Below are positions 25,918 through 33,338 of a stretch of DNA of 56,244 nt, piece by piece. The notes under the pieces were generated by a model, which did no database searches, was not told the origin of the DNA, and saw nothing but the letters and a program-made list of their open reading frames with translations. The translations under genes were made by a program, and so were the position numbers. The DNA lies in assembly GCA_023701125.1 (NCBI GenBank), contig JAMPXO010000020.1, positions 1-56,244 on the forward strand. Direction: 5' to 3'. Position 1 is the stretch's first letter, and each line of letters opens with the position of its first letter. The DNA comes from Vicinamibacteria bacterium. Its GTDB lineage: Bacteria; Acidobacteriota; Vicinamibacteria; Fen-336.

Positions 25918-26402
25918 CAGCGCAACCTCGTGAACGTGTCGTAGTGGTCGCCCGTGTACCAGACCTCGCCTTCGCGGCCGAACACCAGCCGCTCGGCGCC
26001 CCGACTCGAGCCCTCTCTCCGCGGCCAGACGTCGCTCTCGACGTAGTACCCGCGGGCGCGCCGGGGCAGCCGACCCTCGGCGTTCTCGAACTGGCCGCGC
26101 GTCCCCCCTCGACGACCGCCCTGGGCCACGCCGTCCGGCGGCCGCCCCGTCTCGTCCATCGCCGCCACGACCGCGGCGATCTGGCGGTCCCGGCGCGCGT
26201 CGCCGACCGAGGCGAGGCCCGGAAGCGGCGCCGCGTCCCGGCCCTCGTGTGGTCCGCGCGCGGGCGCCGGGGCACTCGCTACCGGCGCCTCCTGGCGGGC
26301 AGCGGGCGGCTGGCGCTCACTCTCGAGCCAGCGCGAGACCTGCTCGCCCGCCAGCACGGCGAGCGCGACGAGCACGACCGCCGCGAGACGCAGGCCCTTC
26401 AC
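25917..26402 (-). CDS. Exported/membrane-anchored barnase-type ribonuclease (N1/T1 family)
   Basis: 161 residues from GTG 26402 (AAGG upstream): an N-terminal hydrophobic segment (about 3-20), an Ala/Pro-rich linker (about 30-60), then a microbial RNase domain. Catalytic residues are E122 (YYVESDV), R134 (SSRGAERLV) and H153 (YTGDHYDTF), the E-R-H triad of barnase. It cleaves RNA after guanosine; exported forms act as antibacterial toxins or nutrient nucleases. No secretion-system targeting domain (Rhs, LXG or VgrG) is seen, and the helix may be a signal peptide or an anchor. Paired with the barstar gene. Confidence 0.82.
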   Translation of the reverse strand: MKGLRLAAVVLVALAVLAGEQVSRWLESERQPPAARQEAPVASAPAPARGPHEGRDAAPLPGLASVGDARRDRQIAAVVAAMDETGRPPDGVAQGGRRGGTRGQFENAEGRLPRRARGYYVESDVWPRREGSSRGAERLVFGREGEVWYTGDHYDTFTRLR

Positions 26403-26422
26403 GACACCCTTCGACAGCGCTG

Positions 26423-26659
26423 TTACGCCTTCGGCGCGGCCGGCGGCGGCAGCTCGAACGCCTTGCACTCCGACGCGAAGCCCTGCTTGTTGTGGGCCCC
26501 GTCGCAGAACGGCTTGTTGGCCGAGTGCCCGCAGCGGCACAGCGAGACGACGGTGCGGCCCGCCAGGCCGTAGGCGTTGCCGTCCGCGTCGACGATCGTC
26601 AGGTTGCCCTCGAGCCGCAGCGGCCCGTGGTTGCGCACGGTGATCTTGGTGTCGCTCAT
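26423..26659 (-). CDS. CDGSH iron-sulfur domain protein
   Basis: 78-residue soluble protein. One CDGSH site with ligands C41, C43, C52 and H56 (CRCGHSANKPFCDGAH) should bind a redox-active, pH-labile [2Fe-2S] cluster. The N-terminal beta segment HGPLRLEGNLTIVDADG is typical of the bacterial short type, and PPPAAPKA ends the protein. Ends 20 bp before the RNase gene on the same strand. Its electron partner is unknown. Confidence 0.92.
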   Translation of the reverse strand: MSDTKITVRNHGPLRLEGNLTIVDADGNAYGLAGRTVVSLCRCGHSANKPFCDGAHNKQGFASECKAFELPPPAAPKA

Positions 26660-26668
26660 GGTGTGTTC

Positions 26669-26674
26669 ATTGTA
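26669..26674 (-). promoter_or_regulatory. -10-like TACAAT upstream of the CDGSH gene
   Basis: On the minus strand TACAAT is nine bases before ATG 26659, with no ribosome-binding site between. It lies back to back with the TAGACT element of the next gene, forming a compact divergent promoter. Confidence 0.45.
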
Positions 26675-26701
26675 TCCGCAGGGCCAGCGGGCCCCGCGCG
26701 C

Positions 26702-26707
26702 TAGACT
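26702..26707 (+). promoter_or_regulatory. -10-like TAGACT, 6 nt before GTG start
   Basis: TAGACT-N6-GTG (26714) implies a transcript starting at the initiation codon. Same spacing as at 21716, 42543, 54807 and 51637. Confidence 0.45.
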
Positions 26708-26713
26708 GGGGGC

Positions 26714-27919
26714 GTGACCGACGAGGAGCAGCCGCGCGACGAAGGCCGCGACGACAAGCGGCGCCCGCTGCCGCCGGACAACGTGCTGACCGAGGCGGTG
26801 GCCCGGCTGTCCAAGGAGCGGGCCGTGCAGACGCTCGTCCGCGGCACGCTGCCGCTCGAGGTGCTGCGCAAGCTGGTCAAGCCCAACTTCCCGAAGCGGG
26901 AAGCCAACGAGCTGCCGCCCGAGATGTGGGCCTCGATGGGCGCGTCGCTGATCGAGCGCTCGCTGGACTTCGGCTACACGACGCTGCAGGCGCTGCACGA
27001 CCGCCTCGGCTGGGACCGCGAGGCGAGCCTCGACGAGCTGGAGCAGATGGCGCCGGACCGCCCGCTCGAGGCGCTTTGGAACGCGGCGCTGTCGAGCCAG
27101 AAAGAGGTGCGCAAGGCCTTCCCGCGGCTGGCCGAGGAGTGCGTGGCCGCCTTCCGCCGCTCGCCCGCCTGCGCCGCACCGACGTGGGACTTCGTGGAGG
27201 CGGTGCTCGACGAGCAGAGCCGCACGGCCGACGAGCTCGAGGACTGGGCGGCCGACGCCGAGGACCTGAAGAAGCACCTCGAGAGCGAGCGCGACCGCCT
27301 CAAGGAGTTGCGCGACGAGCTGAAGAAGCTGCGCCGCGAAAACCACGAGCTGCGCTCCGAGCGCGTGAAGCTGGAGAAGCGGCTGCACGACGCCGTCGGT
27401 GCCGCGGCCATCGCCCCACCGTCGGCGTCCGAGGAGCGCGCCCTCGAGCTGGAGAAGAAGCTGCGCCGGGCCGACAAGGAGAACGAGCACCTGCGCCGAC
27501 GGCTGGAGCGGGCGCTGGCGGACGAAGAAGAAGAGGAGACGGCCGAAGTCGAAGCGGCCGCAGCGGAAGGGGACGAAGCGGAGGAGGCGGGCCTGCCGCC
27601 CGACCACCCGGCCTCGATCGCGGCCGACCCCAACCCGAAGCGGCGGGTGATCCGCCAGATGCTGCGCAAGCTCATCACCAAGGGCAAGATCGGCGCCGCC
27701 CACACCCACGAGGACAACGTCTTCCGCGGCGTGGCGGACCACGAAAAGGGGATCGCCAAGGAGGCGATCGACCTGCTCTACCGCGAGGGCGTGCTGATGC
27801 CCAAGCCCACCACTACCGACCCCCACGTCTCGATCGACCCCGAGCGCATGCCCGAGGTCGCCGCGCTGATCTCCGGCGACGTCCGCAACGAGCGCGTGCG
27901 CCGCTTCACCGAGAGCTGA
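26714..27919 (+). CDS. Coiled-coil protein of unknown function
   Basis: 401 residues, cytosolic, not recognised. Residues 1-180 are helical with no known domain. About 180-285 form a long charged coiled coil (LKKHLESERDRLKELRDELKKLRRENHEL and similar heptads), followed by an acidic stretch DEEEEETAEVEAAAAEGDEAEEA. The last 110 residues, with RRVIRQMLRKLITKGKIGAAHTHEDN and EAIDLLYREGVLMPK, look like a small winged-helix or metal-site domain. The order suggests a scaffold or nucleic-acid-associated protein, but that is only a suggestion. It is followed 11 bp later by ygfZ. Confidence 0.7.
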   Translation: MTDEEQPRDEGRDDKRRPLPPDNVLTEAVARLSKERAVQTLVRGTLPLEVLRKLVKPNFPKREANELPPEMWASMGASLIERSLDFGYTTLQALHDRLGWDREASLDELEQMAPDRPLEALWNAALSSQKEVRKAFPRLAEECVAAFRRSPACAAPTWDFVEAVLDEQSRTADELEDWAADAEDLKKHLESERDRLKELRDELKKLRRENHELRSERVKLEKRLHDAVGAAAIAPPSASEERALELEKKLRRADKENEHLRRRLERALADEEEEETAEVEAAAAEGDEAEEAGLPPDHPASIAADPNPKRRVIRQMLRKLITKGKIGAAHTHEDNVFRGVADHEKGIAKEAIDLLYREGVLMPKPTTTDPHVSIDPERMPEVAALISGDVRNERVRRFTES

Positions 27920-27930
27920 CCCTTCCCGAC

Positions 27931-28866
27931 ATGACCGACGCCGCCTCCATCGCGCTCCCCGAGCGCGCGCTGATCCTCGCCACCGGCCCGCAGCGGGTGA
28001 AGTTCCTGCACGGGCTGCTGTCCAACGACGTCGCGGGTGTGGAGGTCGGACACGGCCGGCGCGCCGCCCTGATGGACGTCAAGGGCCGGCTGCTCGCGTT
28101 CCTGCGGGTGCTGATCGAGGATGCGAGCGTCGTGCTCGAGGTCCCCGCCGACCGCGCCCTTCGCCTCGAGGCCCTCTTCAACCACTACAAGGTCGCGGCC
28201 CCGGTCCGCTTCGCGCGACCCGCGACGCGCGTCTTCGCCCTGATCGGCAGCGGTGCAGCCGATGTCCTGCACGCCGCCGGCCTCGAGCCGCCGCCGGCCG
28301 AAGGTCGAGAACGCCACGCGCGGCACAGCCTGGGCGAGCACTCCGTGCGCGTCGTGCGCGCGGGCGACCTGCCCGCGGGCGGCTTCGTGCTCCACGCCGA
28401 AGTCGAGGCCGCGGCGGCGCTGCTGGCCGCGCTGGCGGCTGCTGGCGCCGCGCCGCTCGCGCGCGAGGCTTTCGACGTCGCCCGCGTGGAGGCCGGCCTG
28501 CCCTGGTACGGCATCGACGTCAGCGAGGACCACCTGCTCCACGAGACCGGCCTGCTCGCGCAGTTGCACTCGTTCAGCAAGGGCTGCTACGTCGGCCAGG
28601 AAGTCGTCGCCCGCCTCGAGGGCCGCGGCGGCCACGTCAACAAGGCGCTGCGCGGCCTGCGCCTCGGCGCTCCCGCGCAGGCCGGCGACGCGGTCACCGT
28701 CGACGGCGCAGAAATCGGCCGCGTGACGACGTCGGGGGTCTCGTCTCGACTGGGCCCGATCGCCATGGGCTACGTCCACCGCAACCACTTCGCGCCGGGC
28801 ACCCGGGTCGAGGTCGCGGGGCACCCGGCGGAAGTCGTCGCCCTGCCCTTCGCGGCCGAGGCCTGA
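27931..28866 (+). CDS. ygfZ: YgfZ/GcvT-like folate-binding Fe-S cluster repair protein
   Basis: 311 residues. The KGCYVGQE motif (K217-E224, with C219) is the signature of YgfZ/IBA57, a tetrahydrofolate-dependent factor that helps build or repair Fe-S enzymes. FLHGLLSNDV near the N-terminus and DVKGRLLAFLRVL are also family features. Length is normal. ATG 27931 starts 11 bp after the coiled-coil gene, so the two are probably cotranscribed. Fe-S upkeep would suit a cell with CDGSH and multiheme proteins. Confidence 0.92.
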   Translation: MTDAASIALPERALILATGPQRVKFLHGLLSNDVAGVEVGHGRRAALMDVKGRLLAFLRVLIEDASVVLEVPADRALRLEALFNHYKVAAPVRFARPATRVFALIGSGAADVLHAAGLEPPPAEGRERHARHSLGEHSVRVVRAGDLPAGGFVLHAEVEAAAALLAALAAAGAAPLAREAFDVARVEAGLPWYGIDVSEDHLLHETGLLAQLHSFSKGCYVGQEVVARLEGRGGHVNKALRGLRLGAPAQAGDAVTVDGAEIGRVTTSGVSSRLGPIAMGYVHRNHFAPGTRVEVAGHPAEVVALPFAAEA

Positions 28867-28879
28867 GGTCGTCCGCCGG

Positions 28880-31048
28880 ATGCCGGGCGGGGCGGTCGTG
28901 AGCGGTCTGGCGCTCGCGCTCTCGGCGCTGCTCGCGGCGCCGGTGGCAGCCGATGCCCCGCGCGCCGCGCTCGAGGTCGCCGTGCGTTCCGCCGACGGCC
29001 CGGTCGCGGGCGCCCGGGTGAAGGTGGGCGACGCGGAAACGACGACGGACGCCGCGGGCGTCGCGCGCCTCGAGGTCCCCGCCGGCCGCCTCGAACTCGT
29101 CGTCAGCCGCGAGGGCTTCGTCGACACGACGCTCGCCGTCGAGGCCCGGCTGGGCGCGCCCGTCGGCGTCGAGGTCGAGCTCAGCCCCACGCCCACTCAT
29201 GAAGAAGAGGTCGTCGTCGTCGCCACGACCCGCAGCGGGCGCCACCTCGACGACGAGCCGCTGCGGGTCGAGGTCCTGTCGCGCGAGGAGATCGAAGAGA
29301 AGATGCTCATGACCCCGGGCGACGTGGTCATGATGCTCAACGAGATGGGCGGCATGCGGGTGCAGGCGACCGCGCCGTCGCTGGGCGCCGCCAGCGTGCG
29401 CGTGCAGGGGCTGCGCGGGCGCTACACGCGCCTGCTCTCCGATGGCCTGCCGCTCCACGGCGCGGCCCCGGGCGGGCTCGGGCTGATGCAGGTGCCGCCG
29501 ATGGACCTGGGCCAGGTCGAGGTCGTCAAGGGCGTGGCCTCCGCGCTCTACGGCGCGGGCGCGCTGGGCGGGGTCGTCAACCTGCTGTCGCGCCGCCCCG
29601 ACGACGAGGCCGACCGCGAGCTGTTGCTGAACCAGTCGACGCGCTCGGCCACCGACGGCGTCCTGTGGCTGTCCGGGCCGCTCGGCCCGCGCACCGGGGC
29701 GACGCTGCTGGCGTCGGGCCACCGCCAGGCGGAGGCCGACGTGGACGGCGACGGCTGGGCGGACATCGCGTCGTACGGCCGGGGCGTGCTGCGGCCGCGG
29801 CTGTTCTGGCAGGACGGCGCCGGCCGCTCCGCGTTCGCGACCGCGGGCTACACACGCGAGACACGCGAAGGTGGCACTGTCGAAGGACGGACCCTCCCCG
29901 CGGCGGGCCAGCCGTACCACGAGGCGCTCGACACCACCCGCCTCGACGCCGGGCTGTTCGTCCAGTCACCGGTGGCGGGCCAGCTCCTGGCCACGCTGCG
30001 GGCGGCAGCCGCGACGCAAGCGCACGATCACCAGTTCGGCGAGAACCGCGAGCGCGACCGCCACGACACGCTGTTCGCGGAGGCCGCCCTGCGCGGTTCG
30101 GCAGGCCGGCACACGTGGGTCGTGGGCGCCGCGATCGAGCACGACGCCTACGCGCCGACGGACCTGCCGCAGTTCGCGTACACCTTCACCTCCCCCGGCC
30201 TGTTCGCCCAGGACGAGTTCGACCCCGCCCCGTGGCTCGCGCTCTCGGCCAGCGCCCGGGTCGACTTCCACAGCGAGTACGGGACTGCGTTCAGCCCGCG
30301 GCTGTCCGCGCGGGTACGTGCGGGCGGCTGGACCAGTCGGGCTTCGTTCGGCACCGGCTTCCACGCGCCGACGCCACTCACCGAAGAGACGGAGGCCGCG
30401 GGCCTGACCTCGCTGACCGTCGCGGGGCCGCTGGTCGCGGAGCGCGGGCGCAGCGGCTCGCTCGATCTCGGGCGCGACGTCGGCCCGGTCTCGCTGCTGG
30501 CGACGCTGTTCGCCTCGCGGGTCGACGAGCCCGCGCTCGTCGACCGCACCGCCGACGGCCTGCGGCTCCGCAACGCGGACGGCCGCACCTCCAACTCGGG
30601 CCTCGAGTTCCTCGCCACGCTCCGTCGCGAGCCCTGGTCGCTGACCGCGAGCTACACCTGGGTGAGCGCGCGGGAGCGCGACGGCGCGACGGAGGCCGAG
30701 GTGGCGCTGACGCCGGAACACTCGGCCGGGCTGGTCGCGATGATCGAGGCCCACGGCAAGGGCCGGCTCGGGCTCGAGGTGTACGTCACCGGCCGGCAGC
30801 GGCTCGACGACGACCCGTACCGGACGGCGAGCGAACCGTACGTCGTGGTCGGCCTGCTCGCCGAGCGGCGCTTCGGGCGAGTCAGCGTGTTCGTCAACGG
30901 CGAGAACCTGACCGACGTGCGGCAGACGCAGTGGGACCCGCTGCTGCGCCCCACCCGCGGCGTCGATGGCCGCTGGACCGTGGACGCCTGGGCCCCGCTC
31001 GAGGGCCGCGTGATCAACGGCGGGTTTAGGGTGAGACTGGGCCAGTGA
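28880..31048 (+). CDS. TonB-dependent outer-membrane receptor (probable cobalamin/BtuB-like)
   Basis: About 722 residues: signal peptide, a carboxypeptidase-regulatory-like beta-sandwich (about 30-105), TonB box region EEEVVVVATT, plug (about 120-235, with SVRVQGLRGRYTRLLSDGLPL and VEVVKGVASALYGAGALGGVVN) and a 22-strand barrel. GTG 28898 is an alternative start. Its stop overlaps the start of the cob(I)alamin adenosyltransferase gene by 4 nt, so the likely ligand is a corrinoid. The plug-region sequence alone does not prove it; siderophore receptors look similar. Confidence 0.88.
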   Translation: MPGGAVVSGLALALSALLAAPVAADAPRAALEVAVRSADGPVAGARVKVGDAETTTDAAGVARLEVPAGRLELVVSREGFVDTTLAVEARLGAPVGVEVELSPTPTHEEEVVVVATTRSGRHLDDEPLRVEVLSREEIEEKMLMTPGDVVMMLNEMGGMRVQATAPSLGAASVRVQGLRGRYTRLLSDGLPLHGAAPGGLGLMQVPPMDLGQVEVVKGVASALYGAGALGGVVNLLSRRPDDEADRELLLNQSTRSATDGVLWLSGPLGPRTGATLLASGHRQAEADVDGDGWADIASYGRGVLRPRLFWQDGAGRSAFATAGYTRETREGGTVEGRTLPAAGQPYHEALDTTRLDAGLFVQSPVAGQLLATLRAAAATQAHDHQFGENRERDRHDTLFAEAALRGSAGRHTWVVGAAIEHDAYAPTDLPQFAYTFTSPGLFAQDEFDPAPWLALSASARVDFHSEYGTAFSPRLSARVRAGGWTSRASFGTGFHAPTPLTEETEAAGLTSLTVAGPLVAERGRSGSLDLGRDVGPVSLLATLFASRVDEPALVDRTADGLRLRNADGRTSNSGLEFLATLRREPWSLTASYTWVSARERDGATEAEVALTPEHSAGLVAMIEAHGKGRLGLEVYVTGRQRLDDDPYRTASEPYVVVGLLAERRFGRVSVFVNGENLTDVRQTQWDPLLRPTRGVDGRWTVDAWAPLEGRVINGGFRVRLGQ

Positions 31049-31587
31049 AGATCTACACGAAGACCGGTGACGCCGGCACGACGGGCCTGATCGACGGTTC
31101 GCGGGTGGGCAAGGACGACCTGCGGGTCTCGGCCTACGGCGAAGTCGACGAGCTCAACTCGGTGCTGGGCCTGGCTCGCGCCGAGGAGGCGGGCCCCGCC
31201 CTCGACGCGCTGCTCCACGAGGTCCAGCGCGACCTGTTCGCGCTCGGCGCTCAGCTCGCCGACCCCAAGGAGCGGATCGCGGAGCGCAAGCAGAAGGCGG
31301 CCATCGCGGACGCCCGGGTCAAGGCGCTCGAGGACGCGATCGACGAGCACGAGGCCGAGCTGCCGCCGCTCAAGGCCTTCATCCTGCCTGGCGGCTCGCG
31401 GCTGGGCGCCCACCTCCACCTCGCGCGCACCGTCTGCCGGCGCGCCGAGCGCGGCGTGGTGCGGCTGTCGCGCCAGGCCCACGTCGACCCCCAGCTCGTC
31501 GTCTACCTGAACCGGCTGGCCGACCTGCTGTTCGTGCTCGCCCGCCACGCCAACCACCGGCTGGACCGGCCCGAGCACAAGTGGTGA
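31045..31587 (+). CDS. PduO-type cob(I)alamin adenosyltransferase
   Basis: 180 residues. YTKTGDAGTTGLIDGSRVGKDD is the ATP-binding N-terminus, SAYGEVDELNSVLGLAR the second motif, and RTVCRRAERGVV plus NRLADLLFVLARHAN the C-terminal helix pair of the PduO/MMAB family. It transfers the adenosyl group of ATP to Co(I) corrinoid, giving coenzyme B12. GTG overlaps the TonB receptor stop, coupling uptake with activation. Confidence 0.94.
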   Translation: MKIYTKTGDAGTTGLIDGSRVGKDDLRVSAYGEVDELNSVLGLARAEEAGPALDALLHEVQRDLFALGAQLADPKERIAERKQKAAIADARVKALEDAIDEHEAELPPLKAFILPGGSRLGAHLHLARTVCRRAERGVVRLSRQAHVDPQLVVYLNRLADLLFVLARHANHRLDRPEHKW

Positions 31588-31599
31588 GCCGCTCCTAGC

Positions 31600-31905
31600 T
31601 TGGCGTTCGTGTACCTGCTCCGCTGCGCGGACGGCTCGCTCTACGCCGGCGTCGCCCGCGACCTCGCCGCCCGCGTCGCGCAGCACCAGGCCGGACGTGG
31701 TGCGAAGTACACGCGGGCGCGGCTGCCGGTCGCGCTCGTCTGGTCGCAGCCGGTGCGCACGTTCCCGCGCGCGCTCAGCTTCGAGGCCCGCATCAAGCGG
31801 CTGACTCGCGCGCGCAAGCTGGCCCTCGCAGCCGGCACGCCGCTCGCGGAGCTGATCGACACCCGCGTCCGGCGGCGCAGGCCGCGCAAGGCACGGGCGA
31901 AGTGA
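31600..31905 (+). CDS. GIY-YIG nuclease superfamily protein (UPF0213/YhbQ-like)
   Basis: 101 residues. VYLLRCADGSLYAGVARDLAARVAQH and GAKYTRARLPVALVW match the single-domain YhbQ family, with a Lys/Arg-rich tail. The only usable starts are TTG 31600 and GTG 31609, because an in-frame TGA lies at 31585; TTG preserves the first beta strand. A role in DNA repair or turnover is inferred from the fold. Overlaps the next small gene by 4 nt. Confidence 0.87.
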   Translation: MAFVYLLRCADGSLYAGVARDLAARVAQHQAGRGAKYTRARLPVALVWSQPVRTFPRALSFEARIKRLTRARKLALAAGTPLAELIDTRVRRRRPRKARAK

Positions 31906-32141
31906 GCCTCAAGCCGCACGTGCTCGCGTCGCTCCACGGACACGGCATCGAGGCTGCGCCCGGCGAGTCGCCGCGCGAGTTGCAGGGCCGCCTCTACGAC
32001 CGCTACATGGCGGACGTGCGCGCGCTGCGCGAGCGGCAACGCCGGGGCGAGGTCCCGTTGCGCGAGTACGCGGGCCACGCCGCCGCGCTGAAGGCGCGTT
32101 ATCCGCTGCTCGCGCTGCCGCTGCCGGCCTGGGAGGAGTAG
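31902..32141 (+). CDS. Small conserved-looking hypothetical protein
   Basis: 79 residues, GTG start overlapping the GIY-YIG stop (GTGA). Charged and helical: LQGRLYDRYMADVRALRERQRRGEVPLREYAGHAAALKARYPLL, read here as three helices. No domain recognised. The coupled start supports a real gene. Its last 43 bp overlap the convergent chromate-transporter gene. Confidence 0.6.
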   Translation: MSLKPHVLASLHGHGIEAAPGESPRELQGRLYDRYMADVRALRERQRRGEVPLREYAGHAAALKARYPLLALPLPAWEE

Positions 32142-33268
32142 AGCAGGCCGAACGCGGCGCCAGCCAGCACCAGCCAGGTCGAGTTGACGCGGTAGCGCAG
32201 CAGCAGCAGCGCGGAGAGCGCCGCGACGACGGCGGTCGGCAGGTCGAACACGGCGTCGCGCGCGAGCTGGGCCGTGACCACCGCCATCAGCGCCAGCGAC
32301 GCGGCGTTGACGCCGTCGAGGAAGGCGCCGGCCAGCGGCGACCGCCGCAGCCGCGGCACCAGCGGCCCGCTGATGGCGACGAAGAAGAACGCGGGCAGGA
32401 ACATGCCGAGCGTCGCCACGACCGCCCCGGCGTGGCCGCCGGTGACGAAGCCGACGAACGTCGCGGTCGTGGAGAGCGGGCCCGGCGTGACCTGGCCGAG
32501 GGCGACCGCGTCGAGCAACTGGCTCTCGCTGAGCCAGCCGAGGCGGACGACGAACTCGGCGCGCAGGAAAGCGAGCAGCACGTAGCCGCTGCCGAACAGC
32601 ACCGAGCCGATCTTGACGAAGGACAGGAACAGCGCCGGCAGCGAGAAGGCCGTGGGCGTCGCCGCCCCGAGCAGCGCCAGCGCGGGCAGCGGCAGCGCCG
32701 CCGCAAGCCCGCCGCGATCGCCGCCACCGGCGCTGATGCGCGTGAGCGCCAGGCCCGCACCGGCGGCGAACAGCACCACGAGCTCGTTCACGCCCAGCAC
32801 GGACGCGAGCGCGGACAGGGCGGCGACCAGGGCCAGGGTGCCGTTCTTCAACGCCGTGCGCCCGAGGCCCCACAGCGCCTGGGCGATGATCGCGAGGATC
32901 ACGGGCTTGACGCCCAGCAGCAGCCCGACGGCCGCGGGGCGCTGCCCGAACTCCACGTAGGCCCACGCCAGCGCCCACACGATCAGCGTCGCCGGCAGCA
33001 CGAACGCGATGCCGGCCACGACCAGCCCGGTCCAGCCCGCTCGGCGGTGGCCGAGGTGGATCGCCAGCTCGGTCGAGTTGGGGCCCGGGATCAGGTTCGT
33101 CGCCCCGAGCAGGTCCAGGAACTCCTCGCGACTGACCCAGCCGCGGCGGCGCACGACCTCGTCCTCCATCATCGCGATGTGGGCGACGGGTCCGCCGAAC
33201 GCGGTCGTGCCGAGCCGCAGGAACAGCAGCGCGACCTCGCGCAGCGCATCGGCGTGGTGGGACGACAT
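32099..33268 (-). CDS. chrA: ChrA-type chromate transporter, two CHR domains
   Basis: 389-residue inner-membrane protein with two homologous halves. Each half starts with the CHR motif: FLRLGTTAFGGPVAHIAMM and LLGATNLIPGPNSTELAI in the first, FVKIGSVLFGSGYVLLAFL and LGQVTPGPLSTTATFVG in the second. Ten to twelve TM helices are predicted. It exports chromate by proton exchange in known members; a general anion role is possible. ATG 33268 follows GGGAGG at a good distance. Confidence 0.88.
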   Translation of the reverse strand: MSSHHADALREVALLFLRLGTTAFGGPVAHIAMMEDEVVRRRGWVSREEFLDLLGATNLIPGPNSTELAIHLGHRRAGWTGLVVAGIAFVLPATLIVWALAWAYVEFGQRPAAVGLLLGVKPVILAIIAQALWGLGRTALKNGTLALVAALSALASVLGVNELVVLFAAGAGLALTRISAGGGDRGGLAAALPLPALALLGAATPTAFSLPALFLSFVKIGSVLFGSGYVLLAFLRAEFVVRLGWLSESQLLDAVALGQVTPGPLSTTATFVGFVTGGHAGAVVATLGMFLPAFFFVAISGPLVPRLRRSPLAGAFLDGVNAASLALMAVVTAQLARDAVFDLPTAVVAALSALLLLRYRVNSTWLVLAGAAFGLLYSSQAGSGSASSG

Positions 33269-33338
33269 CGAAGCGACCTCCCGGGTAGACTGCCGCCTTC
33301 TCGCGACGACGCAGGATAAGGGGTCGGAGGAGCCTCCA

